Source: Ereboglobus sp. PH5-10
Lineage (GTDB): Bacteria > Verrucomicrobiota > Verrucomicrobiia > Opitutales > Opitutaceae
Assembly: GCF_029504735.1 (NCBI RefSeq)
Contig: NZ_JAQFIP010000021.1
Coordinates: forward strand, 1-36,714
Direction: 5' to 3'
Length of the DNA stretch: 36,714 nt
The translations under genes and the position numbers were made by a program. Of this stretch, positions 1 through 15,706 are shown one piece after another; position 1 is the first letter of the stretch; each line of letters opens with the position of its first letter. The notes beneath the pieces are model-generated. The model was not told the origin of the DNA. It was given only the letters and a program-made list of their open reading frames with translations, and did no database searches.

Positions 1-177
1 CTGCTTCAGGTGGCTCCGGAGCCATCCGATGCCTCGGTTGCCAAGCACTCGCAATGATTGGAGCTTCATGGTGTTGACTTTTGCTTTGCTTCCGGGCCGT
101 TGCCCCGGGTCAACATGTCTATGGGTCTTTCTGGCTTTTCAGCGGAGGGCAACAGAACGCGGGCGGCGCGACGCGTT

Positions 178-795
178 TCAGCGCGTCAAGTCGTAGAGCG
201 CGTAGCCGGCGCGCAGGTTGGGAAACGCGTGGCAGGGTGTTTTCCAGTCGCCGCGCAGAAATACGCGGCGCGCGACGCGAATGTTTTTTTCCGCGCAAAA
301 CTGCTCGAAGTCGGCGATGCTCGCCAGGTTCGCCGGACGGCTCTCGTGCCACGGCGTCGTGTAGACCTCATTGCGCGGCTTGCGTCCGTGAAAAAATGTG
401 TCGAGCCGGTTTCTCCAATAACCGTGGTTCACAAAACCGACCGCCACGGCGCGGGCGACGCGCAGTGCCTCCGCGATCACCGCCGCGGGATTGCCGACCT
501 CCTCGAGCGTGCGCGAGCAAATGACGCGCGAGAAGTGTCCGTCGGGAAACGCGCGCATGAACGCGAGCATGTCGCCCTGATACGCCGTGATGCCGCGGCG
601 TATGCACGCGGCGATTTTTCCGACATCGAGATCGACGCCCACGGCCTGCACGTCCTTCGAGTGCACAAGCGACTCGAGAAGCACGCCGCGCCCGCATCCG
701 AGGTCGAGCACACGCGAGCGCGGCTCCACCCATTCGGAGATGGTTTGCATGTCAACGGTGCGCTTGATGGCGGGCTTGGGGGCGGTGCGTGTCAT
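178..795 (-). CDS. MetW-like SAM-dependent methyltransferase
   Basis: This 205-residue protein looks like the MetW family of class I SAM-dependent methyltransferases. Motif I is clear near residues 29-38 (VLDLGCGRG), followed by an acidic motif after a beta strand (GVDLD). MetW length is normally about 190-210, so it is full length. In proteobacteria MetW works with MetX in O-acylation of homoserine for methionine synthesis, but no metX is seen here, so the substrate is open. I chose the ATG at 795 because it overlaps the stop of the upstream NUDIX gene as ATGA (792-795), which suggests translational coupling; an ATG further upstream at 876 would run 27 codons into that gene. The next 177 bases to the window edge show no gene and no convincing terminator. 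Confidence 0.82.
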   Translation of the reverse strand: MTRTAPKPAIKRTVDMQTISEWVEPRSRVLDLGCGRGVLLESLVHSKDVQAVGVDLDVGKIAACIRRGITAYQGDMLAFMRAFPDGHFSRVICSRTLEEVGNPAAVIAEALRVARAVAVGFVNHGYWRNRLDTFFHGRKPRNEVYTTPWHESRPANLASIADFEQFCAEKNIRVARRVFLRGDWKTPCHAFPNLRAGYALYDLTR

Positions 796-1376
796 TTCAA
801 TTTTTCCCAATATGGAGCAAAAAGGAACAACGCGTCGAGCACGAGACTGTGCGTGATTTTGCCCGTGCGCGCCCACTCGTAAACCTGGTCGACGGGAGCA
901 AGCGAAACCTCAATTTCCTCGTCCTCGTCCCATTCGACGCCCGTTGTCTTTTCACATTGCCCGGCAAACACAAGATGGCAGCGGTTGTTCAAAAACGCGG
1001 GATTGGGATGGATGCTTCCGAGCAGGCGGGCGGCGCGGCTTTCGTAGCCGGTTTCCTCGCGCAGTTCGCGCAGGCCGGCGGCGACGGGATCGGTCTCGCC
1101 GGGATCAATGACACCGCCGGGGATTTCCAGTGAAAAATCATTTATGCCGAAACGAAACTGGCGCACGAGCACGAGCCGGCGGTCGGGCGTGAGCGCGACG
1201 ACGTTGACCCAGTCGGGCGCGTTGACGACGTAGAAATCGCGCTCCGTTTTGCGCGAGGGATGAGTGTAGCGCGTCGCGCGCAAATCGAAGATGCTCGTGC
1301 GCGTGATGACATTGTCCGCGCCCTTCTCCCATCGCGCGGGCGCGACGGGGCTTGGTTTTGTTTTTTGTGACGGCAT
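792..1376 (-). CDS. NUDIX hydrolase (ADP-ribose pyrophosphatase-like)
   Basis: This 194-residue protein carries a complete NUDIX box at about residues 88-111: GVIDPGE, a seven-residue gap, then RELREETGY. These residues bind the metal and hydrolyse nucleoside diphosphates linked to another moiety. The N-terminal part (VNVVALTPDRRLVLVRQFR) is typical of the ADP-ribose pyrophosphatase subgroup, so ADP-ribose or a similar NDP-sugar is the likely substrate; the exact one cannot be read from sequence. The gene overlaps the MetW-like gene by 4 bases and probably forms a two-gene operon with it. It begins only 58 bases beyond the terminator of the LysM gene, so its promoter must lie in that short gap or within the terminator. 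Confidence 0.88.
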   Translation of the reverse strand: MPSQKTKPSPVAPARWEKGADNVITRTSIFDLRATRYTHPSRKTERDFYVVNAPDWVNVVALTPDRRLVLVRQFRFGINDFSLEIPGGVIDPGETDPVAAGLRELREETGYESRAARLLGSIHPNPAFLNNRCHLVFAGQCEKTTGVEWDEDEEIEVSLAPVDQVYEWARTGKITHSLVLDALFLFAPYWEKLK

Positions 1377-1433
1377 GGATTTTGAAGCTCAAACCGGGCG
1401 GCGCGGGCGACGGCGTATTGTTTTTTTGGATAC

Positions 1434-1465
1434 AAAAAACCTCCCGGGCCCGGGGGCGCGGGAGG
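1434..1465 (-). terminator. Rho-independent terminator of the LysM gene
   Basis: On the minus strand a 7-bp GC stem (CCTCCCG with CGGGAGG, about 11-nt loop) is followed at once by six T. It lies 21 bases after the stop of the LysM gene and is a classical intrinsic terminator. Confidence 0.85.
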
Positions 1466-1486
1466 CTCCTTTTCAGGATGCGAAAC

Positions 1487-2050
1487 TTACTTCTTCGGGA
1501 GAACGATGCGCTGGCCGATGGCCAGGCGGCTCCAATTGATGCCGGGGTTGACGGCCTCAAGCTGCGCCTGGGAGAACCCGGTGGCGCGGAAAATTTTGGT
1601 GCCGTTGTCGCCGCTCTTGACGGTGTAAACATCCGTTCCGGCCTCGACGGGCGCGGCGGCAGTGGCATTGCCGGCCGCCGCTTGTTGCGGGGGGCGGGTG
1701 GTGGCGCGGGTTCCCATTTTGTCGAGGCGGTCGCGAAGTGCCGTGAGCTGCTCGGTGACCGTCCTGAAGGACGCGTTGGTTTCCCTCGCCACGGTCATGA
1801 GGCTGTTGTGCGTGTTGCTGGCAACCTGGTTCGCGTTATTGGCAACCTGAACGGCGCCGGCAACCTGCGAGAGCTGTGTCTCAATGCCCGCGACACGATC
1901 CGAAAGGCTTCTGATGTCGGCGATGTCGTTTTTAACCGACTTGACTTGCACGAAGGCAAAAATCGCGAGCAAAAGCGCGACGCCTCCGGTGATAACCCCG
2001 GCCAGCGGCAGGTAGTTGGTGTTCGATTCGTGCGAGGAAATAGTGTCCAT
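1487..2050 (-). CDS. Membrane-anchored coiled-coil protein with C-terminal LysM domain
   Basis: This 187-residue protein has three parts. One transmembrane helix lies at about residues 14-36 with a short N-terminal tail. A long stretch at about 40-112 is rich in heptad-like leucine, valine and alanine (likely coiled coil, with SDRVAGIETQLSQVAG and LTALRDRLDKMG). An Ala/Pro linker then leads to a LysM domain at about 140-185 (YTVKSGDNGTKIF to IGQRIVLPKK). LysM domains bind N-acetylglucosamine polymers, usually peptidoglycan, so the protein probably bridges the inner membrane and the cell wall. This architecture is common in Verrucomicrobiota, but I know no assigned function. It stands alone: a tRNA lies on the other strand upstream, and a terminator follows directly. 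Confidence 0.85.
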   Translation of the reverse strand: MDTISSHESNTNYLPLAGVITGGVALLLAIFAFVQVKSVKNDIADIRSLSDRVAGIETQLSQVAGAVQVANNANQVASNTHNSLMTVARETNASFRTVTEQLTALRDRLDKMGTRATTRPPQQAAAGNATAAAPVEAGTDVYTVKSGDNGTKIFRATGFSQAQLEAVNPGINWSRLAIGQRIVLPKK

Positions 2051-2189
2051 GGATTAAAGATTGCTGAATTACCGTTAGGGTTAATGAGTTGCCGTAGCAA
2101 GCAGAGAGTGCATTAGTTGTTCACAGTTGCGCTAGAAAGTTGACAGGTTGGTTTCGGGCGGTTCGTGTGTCGATTGTTTTTATCACCGA

Positions 2190-2266
<77 letters not shown>

Positions 2267-2341
2267 AAATTGCCGTGAATTCGGATGAATTGAGGGGGGA
2301 ATTTTGAAGACGTAAAGGAAGGATAAATTTTGAAATTTCAA

Positions 2342-2372
2342 AAAAACGCCCCCGTTTGCCGGGGGCGTTTTT
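2342..2372. terminator. Bidirectional intrinsic terminator
   Basis: The stem CGCCCCCG with CGGGGGCG around a TTTGC-type loop is flanked by A5-6 on the left and T5 on the right. It can therefore terminate the plus-strand tRNA-Pro transcript and the minus-strand TPR gene that ends at 2420. Confidence 0.85.
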
Positions 2373-2419
2373 GGAATTCAAAGCCGCGATGTTTCGCGAA
2401 GTTCGGGCGGCTATTAAAA

Positions 2420-3100
2420 CTAGGCTGCCGGGGTCGCGGCCGCGGTGGCGCCGCCGGAAATACGCTCGCTTTGATAGCTGGCGTTTTCCGCCCAGATTGT
2501 GTCGGGGGCAATGTCGGCCACCTGCTTGTAGAGGCCGATCGCCTCGGCTGCGCGCCCGGCGTCGGCGGCAAGCGTGGCGAGATGGTAGGTGGCCTCGCCG
2601 CGAATGACGGGCGGCTGGGTGGCGTCGTTGGAGATTTGCTTGAGCCGGGCCTCGCCGTCCGAAACGGCTCCTCCGAGCACTTTCGACATGGCCGCGCCAA
2701 TGAGCGCGCGGCCGGAAAAGATCGGCGACTTGGCGGCGGCCACTTTGTCGTAAGCGGCGGCGGCCGAGGAGTAATTTTTCGCCTGGTAATCCTCGTCGGC
2801 GATACGAAGCTCGGCGGCGGTGGCGAGGGGATGCCCGGGATGCGCGGTGATGAAGGCGCGGAGCTGGTCCGTGGATTTGGCCATGGCGTATTCGAGGCCG
2901 ACCTTGTCGGCGCTTTCCTTCTGCATGTTGCGGAATACGCCGACGCCGGCCACCACGAGGATTATGACAAAGCAAATGATGTAGATGCTTTTCTCGTTCT
3001 TGAGCCAGAAGCTCTTGAGTTGCTCGTCCGATGTGGGTGCGCGAGGCGTCTCGTCAACGGGTTTCTTCGGGTTGTGTGCGTGCGGAGGGTGGTTCGACAT
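2420..3100 (-). CDS. YfgM-like TPR_21 family membrane protein
   Basis: This 226-residue protein has a hydrophilic N-terminal tail of about 37 residues. One transmembrane helix follows at about 38-56 (IYIICFVIILVVAGVGVF). The rest is alanine-rich helical repeats matching the TPR_21 type (YSSAAAAYDKVAAAK, YHLATLAADAGRAAEAIGLYKQ). This is the layout of YfgM, an inner-membrane protein with a periplasmic TPR domain that associates with SecYEG and periplasmic chaperones. The family call rests on architecture and repeat style, so the function is inferred. I chose the ATG at 3100 because the 64 upstream in-frame residues look like translated spacer. Neighbours give no functional hint, and a terminator lies about 48 bases after the stop. 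Confidence 0.75.
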   Translation of the reverse strand: MSNHPPHAHNPKKPVDETPRAPTSDEQLKSFWLKNEKSIYIICFVIILVVAGVGVFRNMQKESADKVGLEYAMAKSTDQLRAFITAHPGHPLATAAELRIADEDYQAKNYSSAAAAYDKVAAAKSPIFSGRALIGAAMSKVLGGAVSDGEARLKQISNDATQPPVIRGEATYHLATLAADAGRAAEAIGLYKQVADIAPDTIWAENASYQSERISGGATAAATPAA

Positions 3101-3269
3101 GGGTGGAAAAGTGTGTGCTTGCGTGCTGTTAAAAACGCATAAGAGAACAAATGCAAAGACGGGTGTAAAGGGAGGAAAGATTTGTTTGCGAAACGGGGCG
3201 CGTCCCAAAATTTTTTGAAAACACACGCGCGCAAGATGCGGCGGCGCGGCATTGCGCGACATCGGATTA

Positions 3270-3300
3270 TTGACACCCATGGCGTAAAACATAGTTTTAC
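3270..3300 (+). promoter_or_regulatory. Promoter/operator region of the toxin-antitoxin operon
   Basis: A perfect TTGACA lies at 3270-3275. It is followed at 3284-3300 by a perfect 7-bp inverted repeat with 3-nt spacer, GTAAAAC-ATA-GTTTTAC, which ends three bases before the antitoxin ATG. A symmetric site between -35 and start codon fits autoregulation by the AbrB-fold antitoxin. The -10 is not a clear consensus; it may lie inside the palindrome, and the mRNA may then be nearly leaderless. Confidence 0.6.
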
Positions 3301-3303
3301 ACC

Positions 3304-3531
3304 ATGATCAAAACCATCTCCAAAATCGGGAACTCGCAGGGCATCATTTTTGACGCCGCCCTGCTCGACATGGCCCGCCTCGCGGTCGGGGATCAGGTTG
3401 ATGTCACCGTGCACGACGGCGGCACCGTGACGCTCACCCCACTCAAGCGAAAAATCACCGCCGGGGACGCGCGCGCCTCCGCCAAAAAACTCATCCGCAA
3501 AAACGCCGGGGTTTTCCGGCGTCTCTCATGA
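3304..3531 (+). CDS. AbrB/MazE-type swapped-hairpin antitoxin
   Basis: This 75-residue protein begins with an AbrB/SpoVT swapped-hairpin DNA-binding domain. It shows SKIGNSQGIIF at about 6-16, LAVGDQVDVTV at about 26-36, and a closing TVTLTPLK strand. The basic C-terminal tail after residue 50 would wrap the toxin. Such proteins bind operator palindromes as dimers and neutralise the toxin. Its stop overlaps the start of the Doc gene as ATGA (3528-3531), so the two are co-translated. Doc toxins are classically paired with Phd-fold antitoxins; an AbrB-fold partner is a recognised but less common combination. Confidence 0.88.
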   Translation: MIKTISKIGNSQGIIFDAALLDMARLAVGDQVDVTVHDGGTVTLTPLKRKITAGDARASAKKLIRKNAGVFRRLS

Positions 3532-3932
3532 AACGCGAAATCGCCCACCTCACCGTGGCGGCGGTTGAGGCGATTCACGACGAGGCGCTCGCCGCGCATG
3601 GCGGCGCGCCGGGCCTGCGCGATCGCGGAATGCTGGAATCGGCGGTGCTCGCGCCGCAGGCAACCATGCTTGGCGAGCCGATGATTCAAGACCCCGTCGA
3701 AATCGCGGCGGCGTATCTTTATTATATTTGCCTCAATCACCCCTTCCTCGACGGAAACAAACGCGCCGCGCTCGGCGCGTGCCTTGTTTTTCTCGACCTC
3801 AACGGGCTTCTTGCCGACGAGGCCGTCACCACGAAGGCCGCCGATGCATGGGAACGGTTTGTGCTCGATGTCGCCGCCGGGAAAATCGACCGCGTCGAAT
3901 GCGCAAAACGCCTCGAAAAATTGCTGGGGTAA
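3528..3932 (+). CDS. doc: Doc-family toxin (Fic fold)
   Basis: This 134-residue protein is a full-length Doc (death-on-curing) toxin. The Fic/Doc catalytic loop is at residues 71-79, HPFLDGNKR. The lysine at the position where AMP-transferring Fic proteins have glycine is the Doc hallmark, and the family phosphorylates EF-Tu on a conserved C-terminal threonine, stopping translation. The N-terminal helices (VEAIHDEALAAHGG, LRDRGMLESAV) match the family. It is translationally coupled to the antitoxin upstream. Codon use and GC do not stand out from neighbours. No key residue is missing, so the toxin should be active; activity itself is inferred. Confidence 0.93.
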   Translation: MKREIAHLTVAAVEAIHDEALAAHGGAPGLRDRGMLESAVLAPQATMLGEPMIQDPVEIAAAYLYYICLNHPFLDGNKRAALGACLVFLDLNGLLADEAVTTKAADAWERFVLDVAAGKIDRVECAKRLEKLLG

Positions 3933-4036
3933 AAAAAGCGGCGCTGAATGGCCAGCCCAACGGTGCAGAATGGCAGAAGGGAATTTTTAAAAGATGGCAC
4001 AGAACGGCCATCCCCGACGCTTTTACTCCGCCAAGT

Positions 4037-4639
4037 TTATTTTTGTCCGAGGCCGGTCGGGCCGCCGACGGCTTCCGCGTAGTTTTTGCCCATATAGTCG
4101 GTCATGCGTCCCGCGATAATCGATAACATTTGGTTGTCGGCTCCGCCAATTGACCAGGCTCCGGCCATCGCGTTGCCAACAGCGTAGAATTCGGGTGTGG
4201 CCACGACATTGCCGGTTTCCTTTTCCGTAAAAGTAACACGCATGATGACTGCGGAGCTGCCCGCCATGGCGCCGGCCCAGAAACGCGCCGCCCCGCCGAC
4301 GAATTTGATTTCGGTGATCACCGGCGTGATGCTCAGGGTGCGCGCCACGGGTTGTTGGGAGCCGGCGTGATTCCAACTGTTCAGAATGGGGGTCGAGAGG
4401 GAGGTGGTGTGCTCCTGAATTTTGCGCAACGCCTTTTTATTGGTGTCGTTGTCGGCGTAGGCGGGTGCGAGCATGACGGAAGCCATTTCGAAACGGTTGA
4501 ACTGGCTGAAGGCCTCGGTTGGCGCCGGGTTTTGCGCTGCGGTGGGCCGGATTTGAGTGGCGCAACCGCTAAGAAACATGACGGAAACGATTACCGCCGG
4601 AATGAGTGTGCATTGAACGATTTTGGACAATTTGTTCAT
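4037..4639 (-). CDS. Lipoprotein, DUF4410-like
   Basis: This 200-residue protein has a lipoprotein signal: basic start MNKLSK, hydrophobic core, and lipobox LSGC with the acylated cysteine at about residue 26. The mature part (about 60-185) has the pattern LSITPVITEIKFVGGAARFWAG followed by SSAVIMRVTFTEKETGNVV. This resembles the DUF4410 family of small secreted or lipid-anchored proteins with unknown role. It is transcribed alone, converging on the doc gene; the roughly 100-base gap between them shows no obvious terminator. The ATG at 4639 sits directly before the charged signal start. Function unknown; envelope location is a reasonable inference. Confidence 0.75.
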   Translation of the reverse strand: MNKLSKIVQCTLIPAVIVSVMFLSGCATQIRPTAAQNPAPTEAFSQFNRFEMASVMLAPAYADNDTNKKALRKIQEHTTSLSTPILNSWNHAGSQQPVARTLSITPVITEIKFVGGAARFWAGAMAGSSAVIMRVTFTEKETGNVVATPEFYAVGNAMAGAWSIGGADNQMLSIIAGRMTDYMGKNYAEAVGGPTGLGQK

Positions 4640-4734
4640 AAAGAAGACGGTGCGACAGAGGCAGTCACACTATTGTTTGGCGATCCTGTTTTTTTGATTG
4701 TCAAAAAGCCAACCAAGCACTTGCGCACAGAATG

Positions 4735-4763
4735 CAAAAACGCCACCCGGTTTGCGGGTGGCG
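4735..4763 (-). terminator. Intrinsic terminator of the rpoBC operon
   Basis: A perfect 9-bp stem (CGCCACCCG with CGGGTGGCG, 5-nt loop) is followed on the minus strand by five T. It lies 36 bases after the rpoC stop and closes the operon. Confidence 0.9.
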
Positions 4764-4798
4764 TTGAGAGTTTGGCATGTCGCTGAATTGCTTTCGCT

Positions 4799-8965
<4,167 letters not shown>

Positions 8966-9000
8966 GATTTTAAAGAATGCTGGTTGCGGTGATTTGCGTT

Positions 9001-9043
9001 CGACTTAAGCCGGCATAAATCGAGTTAGGCCGATTTATGCCGG
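9001..9043. repeat. 10-bp periodic repeat and 13-bp hairpin between rpoB and rpoC
   Basis: A perfect 13-bp inverted repeat, CCGGCATAAATCG at 9010-9022 and its complement at 9031-9043 with an 8-nt loop, fills the rpoB-rpoC spacer. CG recurs every ten bases from 9001 (cgacttaagc, cggcataaat, cgagttaggc, cgatttatgc). No T tract follows on the minus strand, so it may serve as a processing or stability hairpin rather than a terminator. Confidence 0.8.
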
Positions 9044-9050
9044 TGGATGT

Positions 9051-12842
<3,792 letters not shown>

Positions 12843-12986
12843 GGTTTTTCCCGGTTGAATATGAGTGGAGACGACGAAACGGCCCGTGTGCGGAGGGCGG
12901 TTGATTTAGCTGGCTCGCGACCGCGCATGGGTGGCGGAGGCGGTGGCAGCAGGCACTGACTGATTACGATTTTGAGAAAAGGCAAA

Positions 12987-13016
12987 GCACAGGCCGCCTT
13001 TATGAACGGCCTGTGC
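12987..13016 (-). terminator. rplL-rpoB intercistronic hairpin, candidate attenuator
   Basis: A perfect 10-bp stem (GCACAGGCCG with CGGCCTGTGC, 10-nt loop) lies 40 bases after the rplL stop. On the minus strand it is followed by a broken T run (TTTGCCTTTT). Bacterial rplL-rpoB junctions often hold a partial terminator that makes L12 more abundant than beta; this would fit, but read-through is not measurable here. Confidence 0.7.
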
Positions 13017-13056
13017 TGAAATAATGGAAAGGTGCTTCCAGTTGCGAACCAAGTTA

Positions 13057-13437
<381 letters not shown>

Positions 13438-13574
13438 GGTAATCTCCTGTCCTTGACTAGCGCCGGCAAAACAGGGCCGGGCGTTTAAGAGACGTATCCC
13501 CTAGTGGTCGGACGGTTGATGGTTTTTGTCTTTCGGCGCCGAAGCGCGAAAATGGTTTTGGTTTTGCGGATTGG

Positions 13575-13622
13575 TTGAATCGACTTAAGTCGACTTAAAT
13601 CGATGTGAGTCGATTCAAGTCG
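13575..13622. repeat. 10-bp tandem repeat in the rplJ-rplL spacer
   Basis: Four consecutive decamers (cgacttaagt, cgacttaaat, cgatgtgagt, cgattcaagt) follow in exact register. They include a 14-bp palindrome TCGACTTAAGTCGA (13580-13593) and an 11-bp inverted repeat TTGAATCGACT / AGTCGATTCAA (13575-13585 and 13608-13618). The nonamer CGACTTAAG recurs in the rpoB-rpoC spacer. Confidence 0.85.
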
Positions 13623-13641
13623 AAAAAAGGCGGTGGAAAAA

Positions 13642-14175
13642 TCAGGCTGCGGGTGCCTCGGCGGGAGCGGCCTCGGCAGCGGGAGCGGCGTCGCCCCCGT
13701 CCTTCTTGACCTTGGCGTCGAGGACGCGGACGAAGGCGGCGGCGTTGCTGGTGAGCAGGCTGAGGAAGGAGCTGCGGAGCTCGTTGAGCGAGGGCAGGTC
13801 GGCGATCTGCGAGAGGAAGTCGGCGGTGACGACTTTCTTCTCCATGATGCCGGTCTTGATTTCCAGGCGCTGTTTTTCCTTGAAGAACTGCTTGATGATC
13901 TTCGCCACGGCGGCGGGATTCTCACCGCCGACGAGGATCGCGGTCGGACCGACGAAGGCGTCGTCACCGAGCTCGGGCAGGCCGAGGGCCTTGGCGGCGA
14001 CTTTGAGCGAGCTGTTCTTGACGACGTGGAACTCGGCGTTTTCGGCGCGGAGTTTGGCGCGCAATTCGGCGACGTCGGACACGGTCACCTTCGTGTAGTT
14101 GGCGAGGATGACGTAGTCGGATTTCTTGAGGTGTGTCTCGACCTCTGCGATAAGATATTGTTTTTCGGCTCTCAT
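13642..14175 (-). CDS. rplJ: 50S ribosomal protein L10
   Basis: This 177-residue protein is L10, the stalk base that anchors L7/L12 dimers on 23S rRNA. The N-terminal globular domain shows AEVETHLKKSDYVILANY and ELRAKLRAENAEFHVVKNS. The C-terminal helix that binds L12 is near 130-160 (ELRSSFLSLLTSNAAAFVRVLD). An Ala/Pro/Glu-rich tail ends the protein. It follows rplA after only 16 bases, and a Shine-Dalgarno AGGAG about 12 bases before the ATG falls in that gap. Confidence 0.98.
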   Translation of the reverse strand: MRAEKQYLIAEVETHLKKSDYVILANYTKVTVSDVAELRAKLRAENAEFHVVKNSSLKVAAKALGLPELGDDAFVGPTAILVGGENPAAVAKIIKQFFKEKQRLEIKTGIMEKKVVTADFLSQIADLPSLNELRSSFLSLLTSNAAAFVRVLDAKVKKDGGDAAPAAEAAPAEAPAA

Positions 14176-14191
14176 TGTGGTCGGGCTCCTT

Positions 14192-14887
14192 TTAGTATTT
14201 GTTGTATTCGGTGGGGACGAGGCGGACGCCGGGGCTCATGGAGGCGGAGATTGCCACGGTCTTGATGTAGTGGCCCTTGAAGGAGGCGGGCTTGGCCTTG
14301 CCGACGGCCTCGATCACGGCTTGCGCGTTCTCGACGATCTGCGCGGGCGTGAAGGAGCGTTTGCCGATGCCGACGCCGATGTTGCAGGTCTTGTCCATCT
14401 TGAACTCGACGCGGCCGGCCTTGACGGCCTTGACGCCGGCGGCGATGTCGTCGGTGACGGTGCCGCTCTTCGGGTTGGGCATGAGGCCCTTGGGGCCGAG
14501 GATGCGGGCGAGCGTGCGAACTTTTTTCATGGCTTCGGTCGTCGCGATGGCGACGTCGAAATCGAGCCAGCCTTCGCTGACCTTGGCCATCATGTCGTCG
14601 AGGCCGGCATGGTCGGCGCCCGCGGCGATGGCGGCGTCGGGCGCGTCGGTGAAGACGAGCACGCGGACTTGCTTGCCGGAACCGTGCGGGAGCGGCGTGG
14701 TGCCGCGAACCATCTGGTCGCCCTGGGACGAATCGACGCCGAGGCGGATGGAAAGCTCGACGGTTTCGTCGAACTTGGTTTTCGGAAACTTGGCGAGGAC
14801 TTCAACGGCCTCGGCCAATGTATACCCTTTTGTGAGGTCAGCGACCTTTTGGGCGCTGCGGTAGCGTTTGCTTTGTTTTGCTGGCAT
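14192..14887 (-). CDS. rplA: 50S ribosomal protein L1
   Basis: This 231-residue protein is a full-length L1. It has the start KRYRSAQKVADLTKGYTLAE, the RNA-binding GSGKQVRVLVFTDAPDAAIA segment, the ILGPKGLMPNPKSGTVTDDI motif and the closing FKGHYIKTVAISASMSPGVR region. L1 forms the flexible stalk near the E site and in many bacteria represses its own operon by binding the mRNA leader. A Shine-Dalgarno AAGGAG precedes the ATG by about seven bases. The gene lies in the conserved rplK-rplA-rplJ-rplL order, separated from rplK by a 181-base spacer that carries two inverted arrays of 8-bp repeats. Confidence 0.99.
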   Translation of the reverse strand: MPAKQSKRYRSAQKVADLTKGYTLAEAVEVLAKFPKTKFDETVELSIRLGVDSSQGDQMVRGTTPLPHGSGKQVRVLVFTDAPDAAIAAGADHAGLDDMMAKVSEGWLDFDVAIATTEAMKKVRTLARILGPKGLMPNPKSGTVTDDIAAGVKAVKAGRVEFKMDKTCNIGVGIGKRSFTPAQIVENAQAVIEAVGKAKPASFKGHYIKTVAISASMSPGVRLVPTEYNKY

Positions 14888-14944
14888 TTTGGACTCCTTG
14901 CGGTGCAGACGATCCGGTTTGGGCGAATCTCCCGCGGTTGATGA

Positions 14945-15064
14945 AAAGACTGAAAGACTGAAGGGCTGAAAGGCTGGACAGTGTTGGTGAAAATGAACCC
15001 GGGCCTTGGACTTCCTGCTTTCGGCCTTTTTCAGCCATTCAGCTTTTCAGTCTTTCAGCCCTTT
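14945..15064. repeat. Inverted pair of 8-bp tandem arrays in the rplK-rplA spacer
   Basis: The left array (14945-14976) reads aaagactg, aaagactg, aagggctg, aaaggctg. The right array (15032-15064) is the same family on the other strand (cagccatt, cagctttt, cagtcttt, cagccctt). Transcribed together they can form an imperfect long stem around a 55-base loop. The same octamers recur at 16565-16588. Confidence 0.85.
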
Positions 15065-15068
15065 GTTT

Positions 15069-15494
15069 CTAGTCGGTGACTTCGACGCCCATGTTGCGGG
15101 CGGTGCCTTCGAGGATTTTGACGCCGGCCTCCTCGGTCAGGGCGTTCATGTCCTTCTGCTTGATTTTCCAGATTTCGGCGAGTTGCTTGCGCGTGACCTT
15201 GCCGACCTTGTCCTGGTTGGGACGGGCGGAGCCGCTGGCGATGTTGGCGGCCTTCTTGATGAGGACGGCGGCCGGGGGCGACTTGAGGATGAAGGTGAAG
15301 CTCTTGTCGGTGTAAACGGTGATGACCACGGGGAGGATCATGCCGTTTTGGTCCTTGGTGCGGGCGTTGAAGTCTTTGCAGAACGCCATGATGTTGACGC
15401 CTTGGGCGCCGAGCGCGGGACCGACGGGGGGCGCAGGATTGGCGGCGCCGGCGGGAAGTTGGAGGCGGATGTAGCCTTGGATTTTCTTAGCCAT
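15069..15494 (-). CDS. rplK: 50S ribosomal protein L11
   Basis: This 141-residue protein is L11. The N-terminal domain has [20 protein letters not shown] and [15 protein letters not shown], which bind the GTPase-associated region of 23S rRNA and form the thiostrepton site. The C-terminal rRNA-binding domain contains [13 protein letters not shown], then [20 protein letters not shown] and RNMGVEV. It starts the four-gene ribosomal-protein group. A 202-base spacer with ATTTTGG repeats and a hairpin separates it from nusG upstream. Confidence 0.99.
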   Translation of the reverse strand: MAKKIQGYIRLQLPAGAANPAPPVGPALGAQGVNIMAFCKDFNARTKDQNGMILPVVITVYTDKSFTFILKSPPAAVLIKKAANIASGSARPNQDKVGKVTRKQLAEIWKIKQKDMNALTEEAGVKILEGTARNMGVEVTD

Positions 15495-15499
15495 GATGC

Positions 15500-15539
15500 G
15501 ATTTTGGATTTTCGATTTTGGATTTTGGATTTGATTTGG
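15500..15539. repeat. Degenerate GATTTTGG repeat in the nusG-rplK spacer
   Basis: About five units of gattttgg or attttgg follow directly upstream of the rplK start (on the plus strand, 15500-15539). Nearby, at about 15650-15680, is a second low-complexity run of cattattcatt-type units. Both look like slippage-prone simple repeats. Confidence 0.7.
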
Positions 15540-15680
15540 CGGAACTCGCGCGGGCTAGAGGCGTGCTTGCTTCGAGAATCCTAAATCAAGGAGAAATGAA
15601 AGTGGTTTGGTGCTTGGTGTTTGGAATCGGAAAGACAGCGCTTCTGCTATTCTACATTTTTCATTATTCATTCTTCATTA

Positions 15681-15706
15681 GGAATCGTGACACCCGTCAC
15701 GATTCC
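15681..15706 (-). promoter_or_regulatory. 11-bp hairpin spanning the nusG stop codon
   Basis: GGAATCGTGAC (15681-15691) and GTCACGATTCC (15696-15706) form a perfect 11-bp stem with a 4-nt loop that includes the last codons and stop of nusG. No T tract follows on the minus strand, so it is more likely an mRNA-stability, processing or pause element than an intrinsic terminator. Confidence 0.65.

Noticed and set aside
1-177. Open frames in the first 177 bases
   Set aside because: They are fragments without start context or similarity; only a short GGCTCCGGAGCC palindrome is visible.
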